Below are positions 43,854-51,869 of a DNA stretch of 64,000 bases, one piece after another. Under the pieces are notes generated by a model. It saw only the letters and a list, made by a program, of their open reading frames with translations. It ran no database searches and was not told the DNA's origin. Source of the DNA: Kitasatospora sp. A2-31 (GTDB lineage Bacteria > Actinomycetota > Actinomycetes > Streptomycetales > Streptomycetaceae); contig NZ_JAKNTA010000006.1 of assembly GCF_022288725.1 (NCBI RefSeq), positions 65,278-129,277 on the forward strand, in the 5' to 3' direction. The translations under genes were made by a program, and so were the position numbers. Every line of letters starts with the position of its first letter. Positions within the stretch are counted from its first letter, which is position 1.

Positions 43854-44275
43854 GCGGCGGCGTCCAGTTCGAACCAGACGGTCTTGCCGCGCTTCTGGGG
43901 TTCGGCACCCCAGCGGTGGGTGAGGCCCTGGATCAGCTGGAGGCCTCGGCCGCACTCGGAGTGGCGGGACGGCTCGCAGGGCTGGGGAAGGTCAGAGCTG
44001 TCGTCGCAGACGGAGACGCGGAGCGTGCCGTCGAGGATGAGGAAGAGGACGACGGGGGAGGTCGTCCGGCCGTGTCGCCAGGCGTTGACGATCAGTTCGG
44101 CGAGGGCGAGTTCGGCGTCCGCGATGAGGTCGGGGTGCCAGCCGGAGCGGTCCATGGCCGAGCGGAGGGCCTCGCGGGCGACGGCGAGGGAGGGGGAGTT
44201 GAGGGGAGCGAGGTTGCGGTTACACACGGGAGATCTCCCTGCGATGCGGAGAAGGTGCGCCGGAACGGATGTCAC
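43850..44275 (-). CDS. HATPase_c (anti-sigma-factor-type) ATP-binding protein
   Basis: A 141-residue GHKL ATPase domain: LALAELIVNAWRHG (N box), VSVCDDSSDLP (G1-like) and GRGLQLIQGLTHRWG (G2), ending WFELDAA. This is the small stand-alone class that streptomycetes encode in dozens, related to RsbW/SpoIIAB serine kinases, and often next to DUF397 or XRE-DUF5753 genes. Its partner is unknown. The start is uncertain: GTG at 44275 fits the family length, but the frame runs on to 44485 through the operator region. Confidence 0.85.
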   Translation of the reverse strand: MTSVPAHLLRIAGRSPVCNRNLAPLNSPSLAVAREALRSAMDRSGWHPDLIADAELALAELIVNAWRHGRTTSPVVLFLILDGTLRVSVCDDSSDLPQPCEPSRHSECGRGLQLIQGLTHRWGAEPQKRGKTVWFELDAAA

Positions 44276-44393
44276 CGTGAGCAAGTCCTGACGGAGGCTC
44301 TGCGGTGCCAGGCATGAGGTATCAACTGCCATTTGGGAAAGCATTACTGACATGCCGTCCGGTGACGGTGGCATCACCGACTGTAAGGCATAC

Positions 44394-44432
44394 AGGGGTA
44401 CATGTACCAGCCGATGCGGTACATGTACCCCT
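44394..44432. promoter_or_regulatory. Nested palindromic operator of the divergent XRE/ATPase pair
   Basis: Perfect 15-base arms AGGGGTACATGTACC (44394-44408) and their complement (44418-44432) with a 9-base spacer. Each arm contains the 12-base palindrome GGTACATGTACC, so there are two complete dimer sites 24 bases apart inside one larger dyad. It lies 35 bases before the XRE start and 119 bases before the ATPase start, so it is well placed to control both. Confidence 0.75.
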
Positions 44433-44466
44433 AATCGCAACTGGACTCTCAATAGCGTTGCGGTGG

Positions 44467-45324
44467 ATGCTTGAGCACATGCCACCTACGCCAAGTGCAC
44501 GAAAGCAGCGGGTTGGCATCGAGCTACGGAAGATGCGCGATGCCGCCGGCACAACCGCTGCGGATGCGGCAACCGTCCTCGGAGTAGCCCGAACGAAGAT
44601 CACCCTCATCGAACAGGGGACCTACTCGGTGACCCCTGAGCGAGTGGCCGCCCTCGCCCGCAAGTACGGCGAGCCGGATTCGGACTACGTCGAAGCCCTG
44701 GCCGCGATGGCCGGGGACAGAACCAAGGGATGGTGGGAGGAATACCGCGGAGCGGTGCCGCCGGGGTTCCTCGACATCTGCGAGATGGAATTCCACGCGA
44801 CCGGCCAGCAGTCCTATCAGATCTGTCACCCACCAGGCCCCATGCAGACCGAGCGGTACAGCAGGGCGATCTTCCGCGATGCTCAAGTCCCTCTGAGCCC
44901 CCGGGTTGTGGAGACGCGGGTGGAGAATCGACTGCGGCGATCCGAGACACTGATGGCCGAAGGTGCAGCACCGTACACGGCCATCGTGCACGAGGCCGCA
45001 CTTCGCATGCAGTTCGGCGGCCGCGAGGTGGCGCGTGAGCAATTGGATTGGATGCTGGAGCTCTCCCATCGCCCGCACGTGACACTCCGCGTGGTCAGCT
45101 TCGAATCAGGTGGATTCAAGGGATCGGGCCAAGCGATCATCTACATGAACGGCCCCGTGCCCCGCCTCGACTCCGTTCAGTACGACACCATCGATGGCCC
45201 CACCTTCCTTCACTCGACGGACCATCTGCAGAAGTACCGCGGCCTCATAGAGCAGATGACCGACCGAGCGCTCTCGGTTGACGGCACTCGTGACCTGATC
45301 TCGAAAATCAAGAAGGAGCTGTAG
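44467..45324 (+). CDS. XRE-family regulator with DUF5753 domain
   Basis: A 285-residue protein: helix-turn-helix at residues 13-70 (GIELRKMRDAAG, AADAATVLGVARTKITLIEQGTYSVTPERVAAL), then DUF5753 (WWEEYRGAVPPGFLDICEME to the end, with VENRLRRSETL and LSHRPHVTLRVVSF). This WhiJ-like type regulates development or antibiotic genes in Streptomyces together with DUF397 partners. The codons are less GC-rich than in neighbouring genes (more GAA, ACA, TCA), as is common for these mobile modules. ATG 44467 or ATG 44479 could be the start; neither has a strong ribosome site. Confidence 0.9.
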   Translation: MLEHMPPTPSARKQRVGIELRKMRDAAGTTAADAATVLGVARTKITLIEQGTYSVTPERVAALARKYGEPDSDYVEALAAMAGDRTKGWWEEYRGAVPPGFLDICEMEFHATGQQSYQICHPPGPMQTERYSRAIFRDAQVPLSPRVVETRVENRLRRSETLMAEGAAPYTAIVHEAALRMQFGGREVAREQLDWMLELSHRPHVTLRVVSFESGGFKGSGQAIIYMNGPVPRLDSVQYDTIDGPTFLHSTDHLQKYRGLIEQMTDRALSVDGTRDLISKIKKEL

Positions 45325-45327
45325 CCG

Positions 45328-45513
45328 ATGGAGCAACTGGCCTGGATACGCCCGGCAGCCTGCGCCAATGCCAACAACTGCCCCGAGGTCGCCGTCACCG
45401 CCGACGCCGTCCATCTCCGCAGCAGCCTCCAGCCCGATGCCGTCGCCACGTTGACCACTGCCGAATGGCGCGATCTCCTCGCCGGGATCCGCAACGGCGA
45501 ATTCGACGTCTGA
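45328..45513 (+). CDS. DUF397 domain protein
   Basis: A 61-residue protein starting three bases after the XRE gene. It shows the DUF397 plan: WIRPAACANANNCPEVAV, VHLRSS and TAEWRDLLAGIRNGEFD. In WhiJ-type systems the small DUF397 protein is thought to bind the XRE-DUF5753 regulator and release it from DNA. The first motif is weaker than usual. Confidence 0.87.
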   Translation: MEQLAWIRPAACANANNCPEVAVTADAVHLRSSLQPDAVATLTTAEWRDLLAGIRNGEFDV

Positions 45514-45530
45514 CCGCGCCACCGACGCCG

Positions 45531-45564
45531 GAAGGCCGGCGCCCCTTCCGGGGTGCCGGCCTTC
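45531..45564. terminator. Shared terminator of the DUF397 and MFS genes
   Basis: A 15-base stem with one G-T pair (45531-45545 with 45550-45564) around TTCC lies between convergent stop codons. Confidence 0.82.
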
Positions 45565-45582
45565 TCCGTTCACCGCTCTTCC

Positions 45583-47076
45583 TCACGCGGCGAGTTGGGG
45601 TTCCTCCGTGGGCAGCTCTTCCTTCTTCTTGTCCCGCATCACCACGGCCGCCAGCAGCGCCGCCGCGAGGACACCCACCGCGCCCACCGTGAACGTGGTG
45701 CTCATCGCCGAGGTGAACGCCTCCCGGGCCGCATGCACCAGACCCGCATCCCCCTTCGCCTCCGCGATCGCCCCCACGATCGACTGCTTGGCCTGCTCCG
45801 ACGCCCCCGCCGGCATCTCGTCTGCATACCCGCTCGCCAGCAGCGAGCCCAGGATCGCGATGCCCAGCGCCGTCCCCGCCTGCTGGATCGTGTCGTTGAG
45901 CGCCGACCCCACACCCGCCCTCTCCGCCGGGATCTCCCCCATCAGCGCACCGATCGCAGCCGGCATCGCCAGCCCCGCACCGAGCCCCAGCAGACCGAGC
46001 GCCACCGCCGGGACCACGAACGCGGTCTCCGCGTCCACCGTGGTCAGCAGCGCGAACGCACCTGCCATCAGCGCCATGCCGGCCAGCACCAGCGGCCGGT
46101 TGCCGATCTTCGCCGTCAGACCCGCCCCCGCACCGTTACCGATCAGCGCGGCCACCGCCAGCGGCACGAAGGCCAGGCCCGCCTTGACCGGCGAGTAGTC
46201 CAGCACGAACTGCAGGTACTGGGTCAGGACCAGCAGCAGACCGCCGTTCCCGATCTGCACCAGGGTCAGCGACAGCGACCCGCCACTGAAGTTGCGCTTC
46301 TTGAAGAGGGCCAGCGGCACCATCGGCTCGGCCGTCACGTTCTCCCAGACCACGAACCCGACCAGCGCCACGACCGCGACCGCGAGGGTGACCGGCGACC
46401 GGCCCTCGAACGCGCCGTGCTTCGGAATCTCGATGATCCACCACACCAGCGAGGTCATCCCGACCGCCGACAGCACCGCACCCAGCGGGTCCGGCTTCTG
46501 CCACGGCCCCTTGGACTCCGGCATCAGGACGAGCGCCGCCACGATCGCCAGCACCACGACCGGCACGTTGATGAAGAAGATCGAGTGCCAGGAGAAGTGG
46601 TCGATCAGCACACCACCCAGCACCGGGCTGCCCACCAGGCCGAGCATCGACACCGAACCCCAGGCCGCCATCGCCCTGCCGCGCTCGTCCTCCTCGAAGA
46701 CGGTGATGAGGATCGACAGCGTGGACGGCATGATCAGCGCGCCGCCGATGCCCATCGCCACCCGGGAGGCGACGACCTCGCCCGGGCCGGTGCAGTACGT
46801 CGCAGCCAGCGACGCGGCCCCGAACAACAGCAGGCCGACGATCATGACCCTCCGCCGGCCGAACCGGTCACCGAGGCTTCCCGAGGTCAGCAGCAGCCCG
46901 GCGAACACCAGGACGTAGGAGTCGAGGATCCACTGCGTGTCCTGCGCGCTCGCCTTCAGGTCCGCGGTCATCGACGGCACCGCCACCGTCAGCGCCATGC
47001 TGTCGATCACCAGGACCATCGAGCTGAGGCACAGCACGACCAGGATCCACCAGCGTCGTGGATTGCGGGCTTCCAT
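45583..47076 (-). CDS. MFS drug exporter, DHA2 family (14 membrane helices)
   Basis: A 497-residue proton-driven exporter of the EmrB/QacA type: MALTVAVPSM with the first helix, motif A GSLGDRFGRRRVM, motif C LGLVGSPVLGGVLIDHFSW, and FFINVPVVVLAIV. About 14 hydrophobic segments are visible. It faces away from a TetR regulator with a shared operator, the classical arrangement of an inducible multidrug or antibiotic pump. The ATG at 47076 has GGAGGGG upstream; the frame runs far back into the regulator gene as a shadow. Confidence 0.93.
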   Translation of the reverse strand: MEARNPRRWWILVVLCLSSMVLVIDSMALTVAVPSMTADLKASAQDTQWILDSYVLVFAGLLLTSGSLGDRFGRRRVMIVGLLLFGAASLAATYCTGPGEVVASRVAMGIGGALIMPSTLSILITVFEEDERGRAMAAWGSVSMLGLVGSPVLGGVLIDHFSWHSIFFINVPVVVLAIVAALVLMPESKGPWQKPDPLGAVLSAVGMTSLVWWIIEIPKHGAFEGRSPVTLAVAVVALVGFVVWENVTAEPMVPLALFKKRNFSGGSLSLTLVQIGNGGLLLVLTQYLQFVLDYSPVKAGLAFVPLAVAALIGNGAGAGLTAKIGNRPLVLAGMALMAGAFALLTTVDAETAFVVPAVALGLLGLGAGLAMPAAIGALMGEIPAERAGVGSALNDTIQQAGTALGIAILGSLLASGYADEMPAGASEQAKQSIVGAIAEAKGDAGLVHAAREAFTSAMSTTFTVGAVGVLAAALLAAVVMRDKKKEELPTEEPQLAA

Positions 47077-47115
47077 GGGTGTTCCCCTCCGAGGTGCGTA
47101 CGGCGTTCCGTCGAT

Positions 47116-47149
47116 GCGCACACTGTACGCAGATAGGAACAGTGTGCGC
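47116..47149. promoter_or_regulatory. Operator between the MFS and TetR genes
   Basis: An 11-base inverted repeat GCGCACACTGT/ACAGTGTGCGC (47116-47126, 47139-47149) with a 12-base spacer lies 40 bases from the MFS start and 66 from the tetR start. TGTACGC also recurs at 47124, 47162 and 47182. It is the probable binding site of the TetR protein. Confidence 0.72.
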
Positions 47150-47214
47150 AATCCCGATTCCTGTACGCTCGATGCGAACGGTGTACGCGACTGGTTAGCG
47201 ACGAGGGAGTGCCC

Positions 47215-47943
47215 ATGGCCGCCAAGACGAACCCGATCCCGTCGGTATGGGCGCGTGAGCAGCGCGAGCCCGAGCAGCCCTCCCTCAGCCGGGCCGCGAT
47301 CGTCCGCGAGGCGATCGCGATGCTGGACGCGGACGGCATCGAGGCGCTCTCGATGCGCAAGCTCGGCGCCCGCCTCAACGCCGGCGCCACCTCGCTCTAC
47401 CGGCACGTCGCCACCAAGGACGAGCTGATGGAGCTGGCCGTCGACGAGGTCTTCGCCGAGATCGTCCTCCCGCCCGCCGACAGCCCCGACTGGCGCGCCG
47501 CCACCACCGAGGCCGCCCGGTCCTTCCGCACCACCACGCTCCGGCACCCCTGGCTGGCCTCGGTCCTGGGCACGGCGGGCCTCGCCTATCTCGGCCCCAA
47601 CCTGATGTCCTTCTCGGACCGGCTCGCCGCCCTCTTCACGTCCTTCGGCTTCCCCGAGCCGAACCGGGCGATCGACACCGTCATGACGTACGTGATCGGC
47701 ATGAGCACCACCGAGGCGGCCTGGCTCAACACCGTCGCCCGCTCGGGCGAGAGCGAGGCGGAGTTCATCAGCCGCCTGATGCCCGCCGCCCGGGAGGTCG
47801 CCGCCGGATACGACCACCTCACGGAGTCCTACGCCGCGTCCTCGAAGGTCGCCGCGGTCGATCCCGTCGCGATCCGCGACAGCAAGTTCCACTACGGCCT
47901 GGAGGTCGTCCTCGACGGCCTCGCCCTGCGCCTGCCGCAGTGA
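47215..47943 (+). CDS. TetR/AcrR-family repressor
   Basis: A 242-residue regulator. The helix-turn-helix is at about residues 27-75 (LSRAAIVREAIAMLDADGIEALSMRKLGARLNAGATSLYRHVATKDELMELAVDEVF), followed by a TetR-class C-terminal domain (ATTEAARSFRTTTLRHPWLASVLG) like that of tetracycline repressors. It should repress the divergent MFS gene until a ligand binds. The ATG at 47215 has GAGGGA 6 bases upstream; a GTG two codons earlier is less likely. Confidence 0.92.
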   Translation: MAAKTNPIPSVWAREQREPEQPSLSRAAIVREAIAMLDADGIEALSMRKLGARLNAGATSLYRHVATKDELMELAVDEVFAEIVLPPADSPDWRAATTEAARSFRTTTLRHPWLASVLGTAGLAYLGPNLMSFSDRLAALFTSFGFPEPNRAIDTVMTYVIGMSTTEAAWLNTVARSGESEAEFISRLMPAAREVAAGYDHLTESYAASSKVAAVDPVAIRDSKFHYGLEVVLDGLALRLPQ

Positions 47944-47968
47944 CGCGCCGACGCCCGCCAGCACCGAC

Positions 47969-48003
47969 CGCGCAGGAAGTCGGCCACTCCGACTTCCTGC
48001 GCG
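47969..48003 (+). terminator. Terminator of the tetR gene
   Basis: A perfect 15-base stem with loop CCACT starts 26 bases after the tetR stop. Confidence 0.82.
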
Positions 48004-48134
48004 ACTGCGATGCCCGCGCCCTCAGGCGACGGCGCATTCGGCGAGCGACGGCTCCAGCGCTCGACGGCTTCCTCGCCTGACCGACCGCCCGGCCCCCGCC
48101 AGGGCCGCTCCCCCACCGAACCGAACCAACCGAA

Positions 48135-48167
48135 CCGCCCCCGCCGGCAAAGGTCCGGCGGGGGCGG
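48135..48167 (-). terminator. Terminator of the adenosine deaminase-family gene
   Basis: Perfect 13-base arms (CCGCCCCCGCCGG and complement) around CAAAGGT lie 35 bases past the stop on the minus strand. Confidence 0.78.
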
Positions 48168-48201
48168 TCACCGGCAGCGGGCCGGTACGGCGGGGGTGGG
48201 A

Positions 48202-49281
48202 TCAGCCGCGGTTCCACCCGGCGAGGTAGGTGTCGATCTCGCCGGTGAGCCGGGCCTTGCCGGCCTGGTCGAGGAAGGACGCCTCGACGGCGTTCTTCGC
48301 CAGCGCCGCGACCCCGGCTTCGTCCAGTTCGAGCAGCCGCGCCGCCACCGCGTACTCGGTGTTGAGGTCGGTGCCGAACATCGGCGGGTCGTCGCTGTTG
48401 ACGGTGACCAGCAGCCCGGCGTCGACCATCTGCCGGATCGGGTGGTCCTCGATCCGCTCCACCGCCCTGGTGGCGATGTTCGAGGTCGGGCAGACCTCCA
48501 GCGCGATCCGGTGCTCACCGAGGTGGTCCAGCAGTGCCGGGTCCTTCACCGCCTGCGTGCCGTGGCCGATGCGCTCGGCGCCGAGCACCCGCAGGGCGTC
48601 CCAGACGGTCTCCGGGCCGGTGGTCTCGCCGGCGTGCGGGACGCTGCGCAGGCCGATCGCGCGCGCCCGGTCGAAGTAGGGCTTGAACTGCGGACGCGGC
48701 ACCCCGATCTCCGGGCCGCCGAGGCCGAAGCTGACCAGGCCCTCGGGGGCCAGGTCGACGGCCAGGCGGGCGGTCTCCTCGGCGGCCGCCAGGCCGGCCT
48801 CGCCGGGGATGTCGAAGCACCAGCGGAGGACGACGCCGAGTTCCTTCTCGGCGCGCACCCGGGCGTCCTCGATCGCCTCCATGAAGGCGACGTCGGGGAT
48901 GCCGCGGCTGACCGAGGAGTACGGGGTGACGGTCAGCTCGGCGTAGCGGATGTTCTGCCGGGCCATGTCCTCGGCGACCCCGTAGGTGAGCGCCCGGACG
49001 TCCTCGGCGTCGCGGATCAGGTCGACCACGCTGAGGTAGACCTCGATGAAGTGCGCGAAGTCGGTGAAGGTGAAGTACTCGGCGAGGGCCGCCGGGTCGA
49101 CCGGCACCTTCGACTGGCCGCGGTGGCGGGCCGCCAGCTCGGCGACCACGCGCGGCGAGGCCGATCCGACGTGGTGGACGTGCAGCTCCGCCTTGGGCAT
49201 CCCGGCGATGAACGCCTCGATGCCCCGGTCGGCACTGAGGTTGCTGGCGGTTCCGATCCGACTTCCGTCCGGCTGGACCAC
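48202..49281 (-). CDS. Adenosine deaminase family enzyme (possibly aminodeoxyfutalosine deaminase)
   Basis: A 359-residue zinc TIM-barrel deaminase. Zinc and active-site motifs are present: HVHHVGSAS near residue 30, SVPHAGETTG, RIGHGTQAV and TVNSDDPPMFG. True adenosine deaminases usually have HxHLxG at the first site; HVHHVGSA is a different form that, as I recall, occurs in the streptomycete enzymes linked to menaquinone synthesis by the futalosine route. No mqn gene is near, so this stays a suggestion. The GTG at 49281 is preceded by a modest GAAGAAGGG. Confidence 0.88.
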   Translation of the reverse strand: MVQPDGSRIGTASNLSADRGIEAFIAGMPKAELHVHHVGSASPRVVAELAARHRGQSKVPVDPAALAEYFTFTDFAHFIEVYLSVVDLIRDAEDVRALTYGVAEDMARQNIRYAELTVTPYSSVSRGIPDVAFMEAIEDARVRAEKELGVVLRWCFDIPGEAGLAAAEETARLAVDLAPEGLVSFGLGGPEIGVPRPQFKPYFDRARAIGLRSVPHAGETTGPETVWDALRVLGAERIGHGTQAVKDPALLDHLGEHRIALEVCPTSNIATRAVERIEDHPIRQMVDAGLLVTVNSDDPPMFGTDLNTEYAVAARLLELDEAGVAALAKNAVEASFLDQAGKARLTGEIDTYLAGWNRG

Positions 49282-49399
49282 GGTGGTGCCCTTCTTCTCT
49301 GGTGTTCCGCGTGGGAACGCGCGACGTCCTCGTGGCGCCGGGTGGGCGCCGACGACATCTACGCGCGTATCGAGCAGTGGTCGCAAGGATAAGCAGCGC

Positions 49400-50695
49400 T
49401 CACCCGCCCAACGCCACCGCCACGGTGTGGATGATCAGACCGGCCAGCGCGCCGACCACGGTCCCGTTGATCCGGATGAACTGCAGGTCACGGCCGACGT
49501 TGGCCTCGATCTTGCGCGAGGCGTCGTCCGCGTCCCAGCCTGCCACCGTCTCGGAGATCAGCGAAGTGATCTCCGCCCGGTAGGTGTCGACCAGGTACTG
49601 GGCGGCGTCCTGGAGCCAGCCGTCCACCTTGGCCTGGAGCTTGCGGTCCGTCGCCAGGCGCGCACCGAAGTCGCGCACGCCGGTGCGGATGCGCCGGCGC
49701 AGTTCGCTCTCCTCGTCCTCGGCGGCGTTCAGCACCAGCGTGCGGACCGCGGCCCAGGTGGAGGCGATGAGGTCCTGGACCTCGGGGCGGGCCAGCAGTT
49801 CGACCTTGGCCCGCTCGACCCGGGCGATGGTCTCCGGGTCGGTCTGCAGCTCGGTGGCGAAGTCGGCGAGGAAGTTGTCGATCGCGCCCCGGGCCGGGTG
49901 GTCGGGGTCGTCGCGGATGTCGGTGACGAACCGCATCAGCTCCTTGTAGACCCGCTCGCCCACCTGGTGGTCGATGAACTTCGGGGTCCAGCCCGGGGTC
50001 TTCTGGCTGACCCGCTGGACCACCTCCTCGTGGTTCGCGCTCAGCCAGCCGTGCGCCCGGACCGCGACCAGGTCGACCACGCCGTGGTGCCCGCCGTCGG
50101 CGACCACCTTGGCCAGCATCCGGCCGGCCGGCTCGGCGACCGAGGTGGCGGCGGCCCGCCGGGTGACCGCCTCGCCGACCACCGCCTTGACGTCGTCGTC
50201 CCGCAGCACCGCGAGTACGCCGCGCAGGGCCGCCGAGGCCTCCTTGGTGACGCGCTCGGCGCTGCCGGGCGCCGCCAGCCACTCCCCGAGCCGCCGGCCG
50301 ATCCCGAGCGCGCCCAGCCGGCTGCGGACCACCTGGCCGGAGAGGAAGTTGTCGCCGACGAAGTCGCCGAGCGAGCGGCCGAAGGCGTCCTTCTTGGTCG
50401 GGATGATCGCGGTGTGCGGGATCGGCAGTCCGAAGGGGCGCCGGAACAGCGCCGTCACGGCGAACCAGTCGGCCAGGGCGCCGACCATGCCCGCCTCGGC
50501 CGCGGCGGCCACGTAGCCGGCCCAGGCGCCGGCGCCGGCCGACTTCGCCCAGGTGGCCAGGGCGAAGACCAGGGTCGCGAAGGCCAGCAGGCCGGTCGCG
50601 ATGGTCTTCATCCGGCGGACGCCGCGTCTCTTCTCCTCGTCGGCAGCGGTGAACCGCACCCCGGGGCCGGTCCCGCTGAAGGCTTCGTCGCTCAC
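49400..50695 (-). CDS. DUF445 family membrane protein
   Basis: A 431-residue protein of the YjiN/DUF445 type. One or two membrane helices near the start (TIATGLLAFATLVFALATWA, YVAAAAEAGMVGALADWFAVTALF) are followed by PIPHTAIIPTKKDAFGRSLGDFVGDNFL, a long helical part, and a last membrane helix (GTVVGALAGLIIHTVAVALG). The family is widespread and its role is unknown. The GTG at 50695 is used; the frame runs on as a shadow of the ABC gene. Confidence 0.88.
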   Translation of the reverse strand: MSDEAFSGTGPGVRFTAADEEKRRGVRRMKTIATGLLAFATLVFALATWAKSAGAGAWAGYVAAAAEAGMVGALADWFAVTALFRRPFGLPIPHTAIIPTKKDAFGRSLGDFVGDNFLSGQVVRSRLGALGIGRRLGEWLAAPGSAERVTKEASAALRGVLAVLRDDDVKAVVGEAVTRRAAATSVAEPAGRMLAKVVADGGHHGVVDLVAVRAHGWLSANHEEVVQRVSQKTPGWTPKFIDHQVGERVYKELMRFVTDIRDDPDHPARGAIDNFLADFATELQTDPETIARVERAKVELLARPEVQDLIASTWAAVRTLVLNAAEDEESELRRRIRTGVRDFGARLATDRKLQAKVDGWLQDAAQYLVDTYRAEITSLISETVAGWDADDASRKIEANVGRDLQFIRINGTVVGALAGLIIHTVAVALGG

Positions 50696-50883
50696 CCCGC
50701 CAGTCTGCCCGGTGACCGGCGCGAGCGGAGGGCGCGCCCCGCGAACTCGCGCCGGGTGCGCACCACACGGGCACCGGCGAGCGCTCCACCGGGCGGAGCG
50801 GCGGGGCCCGGGGCAGCGGGGCCCAGGGCAGCGGGGCTCGCTCGACCGGGCCCCGCCGCCGGCGCCCCGGCGCCCCGGCGCCG

Positions 50884-51843
50884 TCAGCCGATCGCGACCT
50901 CCGCATACATCCGGGCGATCACGTCCTCGATCGCCGGCTCGCGGACCGAGAGGTCGACCAGCGGGTAGCGGTCCGCGACCGCGGCGACGATCGGGGCGGC
51001 GCTCTGCTGGGCCGGGAAGGCGAGCCACTGCCGCGGGCCCTCGACCTTCACCACCCGGGCCCCCTCCACCTCGATCGGCGAACGGGCCTCGGCGAGGTCG
51101 ACGACCAGGGTCCGCTCGCTGTCGGCCGCGGCGTGCAGGCCCTCCAGGCCGCCGTCGTAGACGACCCGGCCGTGGTCGATCACCATCACCCGGCCGCAGA
51201 GCTGCTCGATGTCGGTGAGGTCGTGGGTGGTGAGCAGGACGGTGGTGCCCTGGTCGCGGTTGACCTCGCGCAGGAACTCGCGCACCCGCCCCTTGCTCAC
51301 CACGTCGAGCCCGATCGTCGGCTCGTCCAGGTAGAGCACCTGCGGGTCGTGCAGCAGCGCCGCGGCGAGGTCGCCGCGCATCCGCTGGCCGAGCGAGAGC
51401 TGGCGGACGGGGGTGTCCAGCAGCCCGCCGAGGTCGAGGAGTTCGACGCAGCGTTCGAGGTTGGCGCGATATCGGTGGTCGGGGATGCGGTAGAGGCGGC
51501 GGGCGAGTTCGTAGGAGTCGCGCAGCGGGAGGTCCCACCAGAGCGTGGTGCGCTGCCCGAAGACGACGCCGATCCGGCGGGCCAGCGCGACGCGCTCGCG
51601 GGCGGGATCGATGCCGGCGACGCGCAGCCGGCCGCCGCTGGGCACCAGGATGCCGGTCAGCATCTTGACGGTGGTGGACTTGCCAGCGCCGTTCGGGCCG
51701 ATGTAGCCGACGCACTCGCCAGCCGCCACCGTGAAGCTCAGGCCGTCCACCGCGCGGACCTCGCGCTTCTCGCGCCGGAACCGGCCGGCCCTGGTGCGGA
51801 CGGTGAAGGTGCGTCGGACGTCGTCGAGTTCGATCAGGGTCAT
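50884..51843 (-). CDS. ABC exporter ATPase
   Basis: A 319-residue ATPase: Walker A GPNGAGKST, signature LSLGQRMR, Walker B VLYLDEPTIGLD, and GVVFGQRTTLWWDLP, a loop typical of the NatA-like group that works with two ABC-2 permeases. The last 80 residues form an extra domain with the end PAIEDVIARMYAE. It would power export by the two permeases encoded upstream (genes 51870-52865 and 52858-53736) in one minus-strand operon, 26 bases apart. The substrate is unknown. Confidence 0.92.
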   Translation of the reverse strand: MTLIELDDVRRTFTVRTRAGRFRREKREVRAVDGLSFTVAAGECVGYIGPNGAGKSTTVKMLTGILVPSGGRLRVAGIDPARERVALARRIGVVFGQRTTLWWDLPLRDSYELARRLYRIPDHRYRANLERCVELLDLGGLLDTPVRQLSLGQRMRGDLAAALLHDPQVLYLDEPTIGLDVVSKGRVREFLREVNRDQGTTVLLTTHDLTDIEQLCGRVMVIDHGRVVYDGGLEGLHAAADSERTLVVDLAEARSPIEVEGARVVKVEGPRQWLAFPAQQSAAPIVAAVADRYPLVDLSVREPAIEDVIARMYAEVAIG

Positions 51844-51869
51844 GGGAGTTCTCCGTTGTTCGGGGTGGG

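Noticed and set aside
39674..44317. A 1547-residue open frame crossing five genes
   Set aside because: It overlaps yidC, the CDP-alcohol enzyme, the LppU-type gene and the kinase in other frames, each with intact motifs. No domain is visible in it.
48010..49392. A 460-residue plus-strand frame opposite the deaminase gene
   Set aside because: It is the complement-strand shadow of the deaminase, whose zinc and active-site motifs are clear.
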